From: Streptomyces sp. L-9-10
Lineage (GTDB): Bacteria > Actinomycetota > Actinomycetes > Streptomycetales > Streptomycetaceae
NCBI RefSeq assembly: GCF_004151105.1
Contig: NZ_PHRF01000172.1
Location: forward strand, 213,050 to 277,049
Length of the DNA stretch: 64,000 bases
Direction: 5' to 3'
Positions within the stretch are counted from its first letter, which is position 1; each line of letters opens with the position of its first letter. Below are positions 8,039 through 16,244 of this stretch, in pieces. Position numbers and translations under genes: made by a program. The notes beneath the pieces were generated by a model that did not search any database, was not told the DNA's origin, and worked only from the letters and a program-made list of their open reading frames with translations.

Positions 8039-9580
8039 TCACGCTCCGTTCCCGTGCGATGTCCCGGTGCCGTGGGGTGCCCCGGTGCCGTGGGGCGTCC
8101 GGTCCGGTGCGGCGTGCCGGTTCCGCGGGGCGTTCTGGTTGCCGGCCGGCGCCTCGGAGCGCCAGTCGGGGTGGCCGGGCATCGGCGGAGTCTTCTGCCG
8201 GTACAGCCACGCCGTGAAGAACGCGGACAGATCACGCCCCGCGACGGACGACGCCAGCTCGGTGAAGTCCGCCGTCGTCGCCGTCCCGTCCCGGTGGATC
8301 CGTACCCAGTCCCGCTCCAGGCGCGCGAAGGCCTGCTCGCCGATCTCGTGCCGCAGCGCGTAGAGCACCAGCGCGCTTCCGTCGTACATCACCGGCCGGA
8401 ACAGGCTGATCGGCTGCCCCTCGACCGGCGGCTTCGGGCTCGCCGGCGGGCCGCCCGCCGCCCGCCAGCCGTTGGACTGCCGGTACGCCTCCCGCATCCG
8501 GGTCTCCATCGACTCCCCGGCGTGCTCCTGCGCGTAGCGCATCTCGTACCAGGTGGCGTGTCCCTCGTTCAGCCAGAGATCGGACCACCTGCGCGGGGAG
8601 ACGCTGTCGCCGAACCACTGGTGGGCCAGCTCATGGACCATGACGGAGTCGACGTACCACTCCGGGTATCCGGGCTGGGTGAACAGGGAGCGCTCGAAGA
8701 GCGAGAGTGTCTGTGTCTCCAGCTCGAAGCCGGTGTCGGCGCCCACGACCAGGACGCCGTAGTTCTCGAAGGGGTACGGCCCGACCTGCCGCTCCATCCA
8801 GCCGATCTGGTCCGGTGTCTTCTTGAGCCAGGGCTCCAGCTTCTGGCGGTCCTTGGTCGGCACCACGTCCCGTACGGGCAGTCCGCCGGGCCCCTGGCGG
8901 CGCACCACGGTCGAGTCGCCGATGGAGACCTGGGCCAGTTCGGTGGCCATGGGGTGGTGGGTGCGGTAGGTCCAGGTGGTGATCGCGCCCGCGCGTGCCC
9001 TGCCTTCCAGTACGCCGTTGGCCACGGCGGTCAGCCGCTCGGGCGCGGTGATCCGGAAGGTGAAGTAGGCCTTGTCTGCGGGGTGGTCGTTGCCGGGGAA
9101 GACGCGGTGGGCGGCGTCGGCCTGGTTGGTCATCGCCAGTCCGTCGCTGGTCCGTACCCAGCCGCCGCGGTTGCCCGCGGGGTCGCTGGTGTGGCTGACG
9201 GTGATGCGCATCCGCGCGCCGTCCTCGACCGGCGTGGCGGGGGTGATCACCAGGTCCTCGCCGGCCGTGGCGAAGCGCGCCGCCGCGCCGTTCACCTGGA
9301 CCGAGCGGACCTTTCCATGGGTGAAGTCGAGGTTGATCCGTTCCAGCCGCTGGGTCGCCTGTGCGTCGATCTTGGTGATGGCGTCCAGCGGCTTGCGGTT
9401 GTCACCGCCGTAGGTGAAGTCCAGGTCGTAGGCGGCCACGTCGTAGCCGGGGTTGCCGAGCCGTGGGAAGAGCGGATCGCCGATGCCGAGCGGCTCGGGG
9501 GCGGGCAGGGTCGCGGCGACGAGGGAGACCGAGGCGGCGGCCAGCAGGGCGGCGCGCAGTCGGCGGTTGGTGAGGAGCAT
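8039..9580 (-). CDS. secreted M1-family metallopeptidase (aminopeptidase)
   Basis: A zinc aminopeptidase of the gluzincin M1 family, probably exported. A signal-like segment occupies residues 8-26. The N-terminal beta domain runs to about 220. The zinc site is HELAH (His316, His320) with the third ligand Glu339 in WLNEGHATWYE, so all metal ligands and the catalytic Glu are present. It is shorter (513 aa) than E. coli PepN because it lacks the long helical C-terminal domain. The last 20 residues are a His-Gly-Thr-Pro repeat tail encoded by an 18-bp tandem repeat at 8065-8100. It lies between hflX and rshA without obvious functional link. Confidence 0.92.
   Translation of the reverse strand: MLLTNRRLRAALLAAASVSLVAATLPAPEPLGIGDPLFPRLGNPGYDVAAYDLDFTYGGDNRKPLDAITKIDAQATQRLERINLDFTHGKVRSVQVNGAAARFATAGEDLVITPATPVEDGARMRITVSHTSDPAGNRGGWVRTSDGLAMTNQADAAHRVFPGNDHPADKAYFTFRITAPERLTAVANGVLEGRARAGAITTWTYRTHHPMATELAQVSIGDSTVVRRQGPGGLPVRDVVPTKDRQKLEPWLKKTPDQIGWMERQVGPYPFENYGVLVVGADTGFELETQTLSLFERSLFTQPGYPEWYVDSVMVHELAHQWFGDSVSPRRWSDLWLNEGHATWYEMRYAQEHAGESMETRMREAYRQSNGWRAAGGPPASPKPPVEGQPISLFRPVMYDGSALVLYALRHEIGEQAFARLERDWVRIHRDGTATTADFTELASSVAGRDLSAFFTAWLYRQKTPPMPGHPDWRSEAPAGNQNAPRNRHAAPDRTPHGTGAPHGTGTSHGNGA
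8065..8100 (-). repeat. 18-bp tandem repeat in the aminopeptidase 3' end
   Basis: Two 18-bp copies (CGGTGCCGTGGGGTGCCC and CGGTGCCGTGGGGCGTCC on the plus strand) encode the His-Gly-Thr tail of the M1 peptidase. Degenerate extra copies follow to about 8120. The unit is a multiple of three, so copy number can change without a frameshift. Confidence 0.85.
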
Positions 9581-9732
9581 GCCCCACGGCTACCAGCGCC
9601 TCCCAGGCGCACCGCGACGGCGCGCTCCGTACCCACCCGAAAGGGGCAGGTCAGAGCGCGGGCACGGGCCGGATGCCGATCGGCGCGCGGTTGACGAACA
9701 CCGTCGCGGTCGACCGGCGCCCGGCGGAGCGA

Positions 9733-11883
9733 TCAGGCCGTCGCCGGATGCTGGGCGCGGCTGACGTCGTACACCCCCGGCACGTCGCGCATCGCCCGCA
9801 TCAGACCGGGCAGCCCTGCCGCGTCCGGCAGCTCCAGCGTGTACGTGTGCCGTACGCGCTGTTCGCTGGGCGGTTCCACGGTGGCCGCGACGATCGCGGC
9901 GCCCGCCGTGGCGATGGCTTCCGTGAGATCGGCGAGCAGCCGAGGACGCCCGAAGGACTCGGCGTACAGCGTCACCCGGCACTCCGGCGCGTCTCCCCAG
10001 CTCACCGCGACGGGGGCGCGGTCGAGGGCCCTCATCCGTTCCACCGCCCGGCACTCCTGCCGGTGGACGGTGACCACGCCGCCGCGGATCGCGAAGCCGG
10101 TGACGGCGTCGGGTGGCACGGGCGTGCAGCAGCCCGCCAGCCGGACCGTCGCGCCCGGCAGGTCCACCACGGCGTTGGCGACGTCCCGCCGGCCCGTGCT
10201 GACGGCGAGGGCGGCGCGGGGCGTGGCGGCGGGAAGTCCCACCGTTTCCGGGTGCGCCGCGAGCCATCCCGTGATCGCGATCCGGGCGGCGGCGGTACGG
10301 GCGTGGCTCAGCCACTCCGGGGAGGGCCCCGAGACCGCGTCGCTGTCGAGCAGCAGCTGGACCGTGTCGCCGTCGTTCAGGACCGTGCTGAGCGTCGCCA
10401 GCCGGCCGTTGACGCGCGCCCCGATGCAGCCGTGCGCGGCCTCGCCGTACTGCGCGTACGCGGCGTCCACGCAGGTCGCCCCGGCCGGGAGTCCGAGCAT
10501 GCCGCCCTCGGCGCGGAAGACGGTGATCTCCCGGTCCTGGGCGAGGTCCGCGCGGAGCGTCGTCCAGAAGGTGTCCGGGTCGGGCGCCGCCTGCTGCCAC
10601 TCCAGGAGCCGGGAGAGCCAGCCGGGCCTGGTCGGATCGGCGCGCTCGCCGTCCTGCGGCTCCCCGGCGGACTCCTGCGCCGTACCGGCCGGGGCAGCGG
10701 TCCCGGGGGCGGATCCCGGACCGTCCGACGCTCCCCCGCTCTCCACGGACGCGTACGGATTGCCGAGGGCGACCACCCCGGCCTCGGCGACCTTGTGCAT
10801 CTGGTGCGTACGGATGAGGACTTCGGCGACCGCACCGTCGGGGCCCGCCACCGCGGTGTGCAGCGACTGGTACAGGTTGAACTTGGGCGCGGCGATGAAG
10901 TCCTTGAACTCGGAGATGACCGGCGTGAAACAGGTGTGCAGCTCGCCCAGGACCGCGTAACAGTCGGCGTCCTCGCCGACGAGCACCAGCAGCCGGCCGA
11001 AGTCCGTGCCGCGCAGCTCACCGCGTTTCAGCCCGGACCGGTGTACGGAGACGAAGTGCCGCGGCCGTACGAGGACTTCGGCGGCGATGCCCGCCTCGCG
11101 CAGCACCCTCCTGACGTCCTCGGAGATCGCCGCGAGAGCGTCGCCCGCGGTGGCGTTGTCGGCGATCAGGGCACGGGTGTGCGCGTACTCCTCGGGATGG
11201 AGGATCGCGAAGACCAGGTCCTCCAGCTCGGTCTTGAGGGCCTGCACACCGAGGCGTTCGGCGAGCGGGATGAGGACGTCCCGGGTGACCTTGGCGATCC
11301 GGGCCTGTTTCTCGGGGCGCATCACACCGAGGGTCCGCATGTTGTGCAGCCGGTCCGCGAGCTTGATCGACATCACTCGGACATCGTTGCCAGTGGCCAC
11401 GAGCATCTTGCGGAAGGTCTCGGGCTCGGCGGCGGCGCCGTAGTCGACCTTCTCCAGTTTGGTGACCCCGTCGACCAGATAGCAGACCTCTTCACCGAAC
11501 TCCGCGCGCACCTGATCGAGCGTCACTTCGGTGTCCTCCACGGTGTCGTGGAGGAGAGAGGCCGTCAACGTCGTGGTCTCGGCGCCCAGTTCGGCGAGGA
11601 TCAGGGTCACGGCCAGCGGATGCGTGATGTACGGCTCGCCGCTCTTGCGGAACTGTCCGCGGTGCGAGGCCTCGGCGAGGACGTACGCCTTGTGCAGCAC
11701 GCCGAGGTCGGCGTCCGGATGGTGTGCGCGGTGGGCATCCGCGACATGGCCCATGGCGTCGGGCAGCCTGCCCCTGGAGGTGGGGCCGAGTAAGGCGGCC
11801 CGGCCGATTCTGCGCAGGTCGATCCGGGGAAGGCCGCGTCTGCGACTGATCTGGGCACCAGGGTTGGTGGCCTCTGCACTCAT
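9733..11883 (-). CDS. rshA: RelA/SpoT homologue RshA, (p)ppGpp metabolism
   Basis: A long RSH protein (716 aa). The hydrolase HD domain is intact: LLHDTVEDTEVT and KLADRLHNMRTL. The synthetase domain retains KFNLYQSLHTAVAGPDG and VLIRTHQMHKVAE, but its N-terminal part is diverged: the usual D-L-x-G-x-R-V-x-V stretch reads TDFGRLLVLV. An Ala/Gly/Ser/Pro linker near residue 400, a TGS domain (EITVFRAEGG) and a C-terminal ACT domain follow. In S. coelicolor the second RSH gene, rshA, sits next to dapF in this way, distinct from relA. The ATG at 11883 has GGAGGT 5 nt upstream. Hydrolysis is well supported; synthesis is possible but less certain. Confidence 0.9.
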   Translation of the reverse strand: MSAEATNPGAQISRRRGLPRIDLRRIGRAALLGPTSRGRLPDAMGHVADAHRAHHPDADLGVLHKAYVLAEASHRGQFRKSGEPYITHPLAVTLILAELGAETTTLTASLLHDTVEDTEVTLDQVRAEFGEEVCYLVDGVTKLEKVDYGAAAEPETFRKMLVATGNDVRVMSIKLADRLHNMRTLGVMRPEKQARIAKVTRDVLIPLAERLGVQALKTELEDLVFAILHPEEYAHTRALIADNATAGDALAAISEDVRRVLREAGIAAEVLVRPRHFVSVHRSGLKRGELRGTDFGRLLVLVGEDADCYAVLGELHTCFTPVISEFKDFIAAPKFNLYQSLHTAVAGPDGAVAEVLIRTHQMHKVAEAGVVALGNPYASVESGGASDGPGSAPGTAAPAGTAQESAGEPQDGERADPTRPGWLSRLLEWQQAAPDPDTFWTTLRADLAQDREITVFRAEGGMLGLPAGATCVDAAYAQYGEAAHGCIGARVNGRLATLSTVLNDGDTVQLLLDSDAVSGPSPEWLSHARTAAARIAITGWLAAHPETVGLPAATPRAALAVSTGRRDVANAVVDLPGATVRLAGCCTPVPPDAVTGFAIRGGVVTVHRQECRAVERMRALDRAPVAVSWGDAPECRVTLYAESFGRPRLLADLTEAIATAGAAIVAATVEPPSEQRVRHTYTLELPDAAGLPGLMRAMRDVPGVYDVSRAQHPATA

Positions 11884-12001
11884 GGGGCACCTCCGGCAGC
11901 TTCGACCGGCGGTGAAGAGCAAGGCCGCCCTCCGGGCCGGTGCTTGATGCTACCGAGCCCACCACGTGGACCAGTCCCGCTCTCGCCCGGCGTGAAACGG
12001 A

Positions 12002-12973
12002 TCACCCATTCGAGCGAGCTTCAGGGCGAGTTGCGAAGGCCGTTTCGAGCCAGACCGGATCGACGTACCCCTCCGCGACGATGACGGCGGGTCCGGTCAT
12101 CTCGATCTCGCCGTCCGGGTGCTCCGTGATGACGAGCCGTCCGCCGGGCAGATCCACGGTGTAGGTGACGGGGACACCGGTCACCGCGGGGTCGGTGCCG
12201 TCCCTGCGGGCCGCGGCGACGGCCACGGCACAGGCGCCCGTACCGCACGAGCGGGTCTCGCCCGAGCCGCGCTCATGGACGCGCATGGCGACATGGCGGG
12301 GACCGCGGTCGACGACGAATTCGACGTTCACCCCGTCCGGGTAGACGGACGCGGGGCTGACCGGCGGCTCGGAGAACAGGTCCCCGGCGTGCGCCAGCTC
12401 CTCCACGAAGGCGACCGCGTGCGGATTGCCCATGTTGACGTTCCGCGCGGGCCACTCCCGGCCGCCCACGGCCACGGTCACCCCGCCGTCGGGGAGCACC
12501 GCACGCCCCATACGGACCGTGACACCGCCGTCCTCGGCCCCTGTCGCGCTGTCCGCGCTGTCCGGGTTCGTGGCGCTCGCGCCGCCCGTGGCGCTCTTGG
12601 CGAGATGCGCCCACTTCACGCCACCGCGCGTGGCCACCGCCAGATCGCCCGCCGTCACATGGCCGGCGCGCTGGAGATAGCGGGCGAAGACCCGCACTCC
12701 GTTGCCGCACATCTCGGCGACGGACCCGTCGGCGTTGCGGTAGTCCATGAACCACTCCGCCTCACCGGCCATGGCGCGCGCCTCGGGGTGCGCGGCGGAC
12801 CGTACGACATGCAGCAGCCCGTCGCCGCCGATGCCGGCCCGGCGGTCGCACAGGGCGGCGACGACGTGGGGAGGCAGGTCGATGGCGTTGTCCGGGTCGG
12901 GGACGATCACGAAGTCGTTCTCGGTCCCGTGTCCCTTGAGGAAGGCGACCGGCGCGGTCGGGGAAGTGCTCAC
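12002..12973 (-). CDS. dapF: diaminopimelate epimerase DapF
   Basis: DapF converts LL- to meso-diaminopimelate in the lysine pathway; Streptomyces peptidoglycan itself uses LL-DAP. The two catalytic cysteines are seen in EMCGNGVR and SCGTGAC, and the start FLKGHGTENDFVIVPD is typical. A Ser/Ala-rich insert (about residues 145-165) lengthens the mid-protein loop. I chose GTG 12973 because the protein then begins VSTSPTAPVAFLKGHG. Upstream in-frame starts at 12982 (ATG) and 13006 (GTG) also lack a ribosome site. The hexamer TACGAT ends 7 nt before this GTG, which would suit a leaderless transcript. It may equally be read through from the upstream membrane-protein gene, whose stop is about 35 nt away. 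Confidence 0.93.
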   Translation of the reverse strand: MSTSPTAPVAFLKGHGTENDFVIVPDPDNAIDLPPHVVAALCDRRAGIGGDGLLHVVRSAAHPEARAMAGEAEWFMDYRNADGSVAEMCGNGVRVFARYLQRAGHVTAGDLAVATRGGVKWAHLAKSATGGASATNPDSADSATGAEDGGVTVRMGRAVLPDGGVTVAVGGREWPARNVNMGNPHAVAFVEELAHAGDLFSEPPVSPASVYPDGVNVEFVVDRGPRHVAMRVHERGSGETRSCGTGACAVAVAAARRDGTDPAVTGVPVTYTVDLPGGRLVITEHPDGEIEMTGPAVIVAEGYVDPVWLETAFATRPEARSNG

Positions 12974-13016
12974 GGAACCCATCGTACGAGCAGGGTCCGA
13001 CATCACGACCGCGCGG

Positions 13017-13454
13017 TCAGCGCAGCCGGGCGACCCGCCAGACGGCGAGGGCGACGAGGGCCGCGGCCACGGAGACGTACAGGGCGATGACCCGCCAGTC
13101 GGGGCGCTCGCCGGAGGCGCGGGTCGGCAGGCCCGGCCAGGTGTGGCCGACCCTGCGGGCGGCCATCATGCCCCAGCCCGCCGCACAGCAGCTGATCAGC
13201 AGCCCCAGCATGGCGACGACCGCGCCGCCGTCCCCGGTGCCGAAGGCGAGGGGGAAGGCGAACATCAGCGAGCCGATCGCGGCGAGCCCCACGATCGGGG
13301 CGAGCTGCCAGATCCGCAGCCGGCGCTGGGGACGCAGTTCAACCTCGACCTCCGGCGTCGTGGTCTCTTCCTCGGGCCCGTCCGGGCTCAGTCCGGGAGA
13401 GGCTTCCGGAATGTCCGGTGCCGTGGGTTCTCTGTCGCGAGGGCCGGCCTCCAT
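13017..13454 (-). CDS. small membrane protein of unknown function
   Basis: A 145-aa protein between miaA and dapF on the same strand. The first 60 residues are acidic and Pro/Glu-rich. Three hydrophobic segments follow, near LAPIVGLAAIGSLMFAF, VVAMLGLLISCCAAGWGMMAA and VIALYVSVAAALVALAVW. The short C-terminus ends WRVARLR. I start it at ATG 13454 because GGGAGGG lies 8 nt before. I do not recognise a named family; position next to dapF and miaA is conserved in Streptomyces, as far as I recall. Confidence 0.75.
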   Translation of the reverse strand: MEAGPRDREPTAPDIPEASPGLSPDGPEEETTTPEVEVELRPQRRLRIWQLAPIVGLAAIGSLMFAFPLAFGTGDGGAVVAMLGLLISCCAAGWGMMAARRVGHTWPGLPTRASGERPDWRVIALYVSVAAALVALAVWRVARLR

Positions 13455-13579
13455 CGCCACGCGCCCTCCCCAATCGGACTCCACTGGTCGATCGATGCCC
13501 GATGGTCGATCGATGCTCGATGATGGCACGCCCGGAGGTACCGCAAGGGCGCACGGAGCGTCCCGATGCCATCACGTGA

Positions 13580-14518
13580 TCAGGCTGTGACCGCTCGTTC
13601 GACCAACGCCAGCGCCCGGCGCGGCAGTTCCTCCCTCTGCTCCGATCCGCCGCCCAGCCAGTGGACCCGCGCGTCGCGGCGGAACCAGGAGTCCTGGCGG
13701 CGCGCGAAGCGTTTGGTGGCGCGCACGGTCTCGGCGCGCGCCTCGTCGTCGGTGCACTCCCCCGCGAGCGCCGCGAGCACCTGCTGGTAGCCGAGCGCGC
13801 GCGAGGCGGTACGCCCTTCGCGCAGGCCCCGGTCCTCCAGGCCCCGCACCTCGTCCACCAGCCCCGCGTCCCACATCCGGTCCACGCGCTGTGTGATCCG
13901 CGCGTCCAGCTCGGGGCGGGCGACATCGACGCCGATCTGCACGGTGTCGTAGACGGAGTCATGGCCCGGCAGATTGGCGGTGAACGGTTTGCCGGTGATC
14001 TCGATCACCTCCAGTGCCCGGACGATTCTGCGGCCGTTGCTGGGCAGGATCGCGCGGCCCGCCTGGGGGTCGGCGGCGGACAGCCGGGCGTGCAGGGCGC
14101 CCGATCCGCGCAGCGTGAGCTCGCTCTCCAGCCGGGAGCGCACCTCGGGGTCGGTGCCGGGGAAGTCGAGGGCGTCGATGGCACCGCGCACGTACAGTCC
14201 GGAGCCGCCCACCAGGACGGGAGTACGGCCCGCGGCGAGCAGCCGGTCGATCTCCGCCCGCGCGCGCCGCTGGTACTCGGCGACGCTGGCGGTCTCGGTG
14301 ACCTCCCAGATGTCCAGGAGGTGGTGCGGGATGCCGGCGCGCTCGTCCGCCGTCAGCTTGGCGGTCCCGATATCCATCCCCCGGTAGAGCTGCATGGAGT
14401 CGGCGTTGACGACCTCACCGTCGAGTTGCCGGGCGAGATGAACGCCCAGATCGGACTTGCCGGCCGCGGTGGGACCGACGACGGCGATGACCCGCGGTGG
14501 GGTAGCTGCGCTTCTCAC
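13580..14518 (-). CDS. miaA: tRNA dimethylallyltransferase MiaA
   Basis: MiaA transfers the dimethylallyl group to N6 of A37 in tRNAs reading UNN codons; MiaB, encoded about 3 kb away, then thiomethylates it. The P-loop is VIAVVGPTAAGKSDLG, followed by the DSMQLYRGMDIGTAK and LVGGSGLYVRG motifs, and RRIVRALEV in the middle. At 312 aa it has normal length. The start is GTG 14518 (VRSAATPPRVIAVVG); GGGGCG abuts it, so it may be weakly translated or leaderless. A much longer in-frame ORF upstream is shadow sequence. Confidence 0.95.
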   Translation of the reverse strand: MRSAATPPRVIAVVGPTAAGKSDLGVHLARQLDGEVVNADSMQLYRGMDIGTAKLTADERAGIPHHLLDIWEVTETASVAEYQRRARAEIDRLLAAGRTPVLVGGSGLYVRGAIDALDFPGTDPEVRSRLESELTLRGSGALHARLSAADPQAGRAILPSNGRRIVRALEVIEITGKPFTANLPGHDSVYDTVQIGVDVARPELDARITQRVDRMWDAGLVDEVRGLEDRGLREGRTASRALGYQQVLAALAGECTDDEARAETVRATKRFARRQDSWFRRDARVHWLGGGSEQREELPRRALALVERAVTA

Positions 14519-14700
14519 CGCCCCAGTCTCGCAAACACACAGGCCGCTCCCCGAACGAGTTACGTGACGCCACACGGTCGGCTTCGTTGCCTGTTGCGAG
14601 GTTCCGGCCGCCGGTTTTCTGGCCGGTGCCCCTGGGCGGCGCAATGGGACGCTCCGGGCGGCGCGGAATTTCGCCCCCACGAGTAATGTATGGAGAAGAT

Positions 14701-14973
14701 ATGGGTGTTTTTTCACGGTTTCGCCGGAAGTCGGTAGCCGCGTCCGAGGCGTCAACCGCAGAGGCACCGGCCACCACTCCGACGGCCGATCCCGCCGTGG
14801 ACAGCGCTGTCGTGGCGGCGGAGGCGGAATCCGGGGAGACCGGAGCGGCGACGGCCGAGCCTGCGGAGAGCGCCGGGCCCGAGACGGCGACGGCGGAGGG
14901 CGTGGAGATCCCGAAGCAGCAGTCGGCGGAGGCCGCGGCGGACAATGAGGCCGGGAAGAGCACCCGCAAGTAG
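14701..14973 (+). CDS. small acidic Ala/Glu-rich protein (annotated gliding-motility-like in Streptomyces)
   Basis: A 90-aa protein starting MGVFSRFRRKS, with a basic N-terminal 12 residues and then an acidic, Ala/Thr/Glu-rich, probably disordered body ending KSTRK. GGAG is 5 nt from the ATG. It lies 40 nt before the antitoxin-like gene on the same strand, and the two probably form a transcription unit. Homologues are often labelled gliding motility protein, a label I would not trust as function. The basic amphipathic start could touch membrane or nucleic acid. Confidence 0.75.
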   Translation: MGVFSRFRRKSVAASEASTAEAPATTPTADPAVDSAVVAAEAESGETGAATAEPAESAGPETATAEGVEIPKQQSAEAAADNEAGKSTRK

Positions 14974-15013
14974 GCTGCAAGTAGGCTGTTGTCTCTCCGA
15001 GGGAAGGTGGCCC

Positions 15014-15259
15014 ATGAGCTTCCTGGATTCATTGAAGGCCAAGATCGGCCCGGCCAAGAACAAGGTCGCTGACCTCGCGCAGCAGCACGGGGACAAGATC
15101 GAGCACGGGCTGGAGAAGGCCGCCCGCACGGTCGATCAGAAGACCAAGGGCAAGTACAGCGGCAAGATCGACAGCGGGACGGGCAAAGCCAAGGACGCCC
15201 TGGGCAAGCTCGCTCACAAGGATGACGGCACGACCCCGCCGCCACCGCCCGCTTCCTGA
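15014..15259 (+). CDS. MT0933-type antitoxin family protein
   Basis: An 81-aa Lys-rich protein: MSFLDSLKAKIGPAKNKVAD, then DLAQQHGDKIEHGLEKAA and KTKGKYSGKIDSGTGKAKDAL. This pattern matches the mycobacterial Rv0909/MT0933 antitoxin family (PF14013). It resembles CsbD-like and other small stress proteins in its repeated Lys/Gly/Asp composition. A polyproline tail ends it. The ATG has GGGAAGG about 7 nt upstream. No gene beside it looks like a toxin: the next gene down is convergent. In Streptomyces the family may have a non-TA, stress-related role; this is inference. Confidence 0.85.
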   Translation: MSFLDSLKAKIGPAKNKVADLAQQHGDKIEHGLEKAARTVDQKTKGKYSGKIDSGTGKAKDALGKLAHKDDGTTPPPPPAS

Positions 15260-15315
15260 TCCTCTCCTGTTCTGTCCTGATCCTCGGCACAGAATGGCCG
15301 GACAACACCGGCCGG

Positions 15316-15353
15316 GACGGCCGCGAGGCGCTTCACAGCACTTCGCGGCCGTC
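15316..15353. terminator. terminator after the antitoxin gene
   Basis: GACGGCCGCGA (15316-15326) pairs perfectly with TCGCGGCCGTC (15343-15353), 16-nt loop, then GCCTTTTG. The T-run on the plus strand suits the 14701-15259 transcript; the stem can also serve the convergent gene. Confidence 0.75.
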
Positions 15354-15435
15354 GCCTTTTGTGTCCTCGCGGTGCCGCGCCCTCCGGACCGGGCCGGCTG
15401 TCGCCGCCCGTCGGCGCCGGGCGGCCACTACGGCA

Positions 15436-16170
15436 CTACGACCAGGCCGCGACGAGATACCCCACGCCATAGGGCGCCGCCTCGTACAGCAGCTCGCCGC
15501 CCAGGCCGGCCCTTTCGGCGGCGCCCGCGAGCACCTGCCAGGGCGCCCGGCCCGCCGCCTTGAGTGCGTACGCCAGCTCCGCGTCCAGCGCCTTCAGCGC
15601 CGCCACGTCCGCCGTACCCAAGGCCCTGGCGGCCTCCTCGTCGAATCCGGCGGCCCGTTCGTCCAGATAACCGGGCGCCTTCAAGGAGCGGCACGCGCTG
15701 GCATCGCCCATCACCAGCAGCGCCAGCCGATCGTCCCCCGCCGCGAGCCCCCGGCCCGTCCGCAGGCACCGCTCGGTGTCGAGCGGTTCCCCCACGCCCA
15801 GTCCGCTGACGGGAGCGGCGGTCCAGTGGGTGTGTTCGAGCAGCCAGGCCGCGACCGCCAGGGACGCGGGCAGTTCCCGGCCGGGACTTTCACCTGCCCC
15901 GGCATCCGCCGCGGCCGTGCCCGCGCCCAGTACGACATCAAGGTCCACGCCGAAGCCGCGGAAGGACCCGGCGGTCCCCGAAGGGTGCTCCCCACGGCGG
16001 TCCCGATCGGCGGGTCCGACGACGATCAGCCGCTCCGGCCTGGCGGCGGCCAGCACCCCGAGGGCATCGGCACACGCGGCGCGCGCGGCGTCGAGTTCGG
16101 GGGCGGCTCCGGCGGCCACGGCGGGTACGAGCAGGGGCGGGCCGGGACACACGGCGGCGGCTACGAGCAT
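15436..16170 (-). CDS. class III extradiol dioxygenase subunit-B-like protein
   Basis: A 244-aa protein beginning MLVAAAVCPGPPLLVP, which fits the class III extradiol dioxygenase B-like superfamily (also the MEMO1-type fold). Segments RLIVVGPAD and LALLVMGDASACRSLKAPGYLDERA are typical of the Streptomyces members found next to miaB. The His metal ligands of true dioxygenases are not evident, so enzymatic activity is doubtful. It begins 74 nt downstream of the miaB stop on the same strand and may be cotranscribed with it. Confidence 0.75.
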   Translation of the reverse strand: MLVAAAVCPGPPLLVPAVAAGAAPELDAARAACADALGVLAAARPERLIVVGPADRDRRGEHPSGTAGSFRGFGVDLDVVLGAGTAAADAGAGESPGRELPASLAVAAWLLEHTHWTAAPVSGLGVGEPLDTERCLRTGRGLAAGDDRLALLVMGDASACRSLKAPGYLDERAAGFDEEAARALGTADVAALKALDAELAYALKAAGRAPWQVLAGAAERAGLGGELLYEAAPYGVGYLVAAWS

Positions 16171-16244
16171 GATCCGCAGCCTAGACGAGTGGGTCCGAAG
16201 ACCCGTCCGTCAGAAGTCCCGCCCGCCCGGAGGGCGGTGCACCG

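Noticed and set aside
14415..15308. 297-codon minus-strand ORF across the small-protein unit
   Set aside because: Antisense shadow; the plus-strand antitoxin family match and ribosome sites are better.
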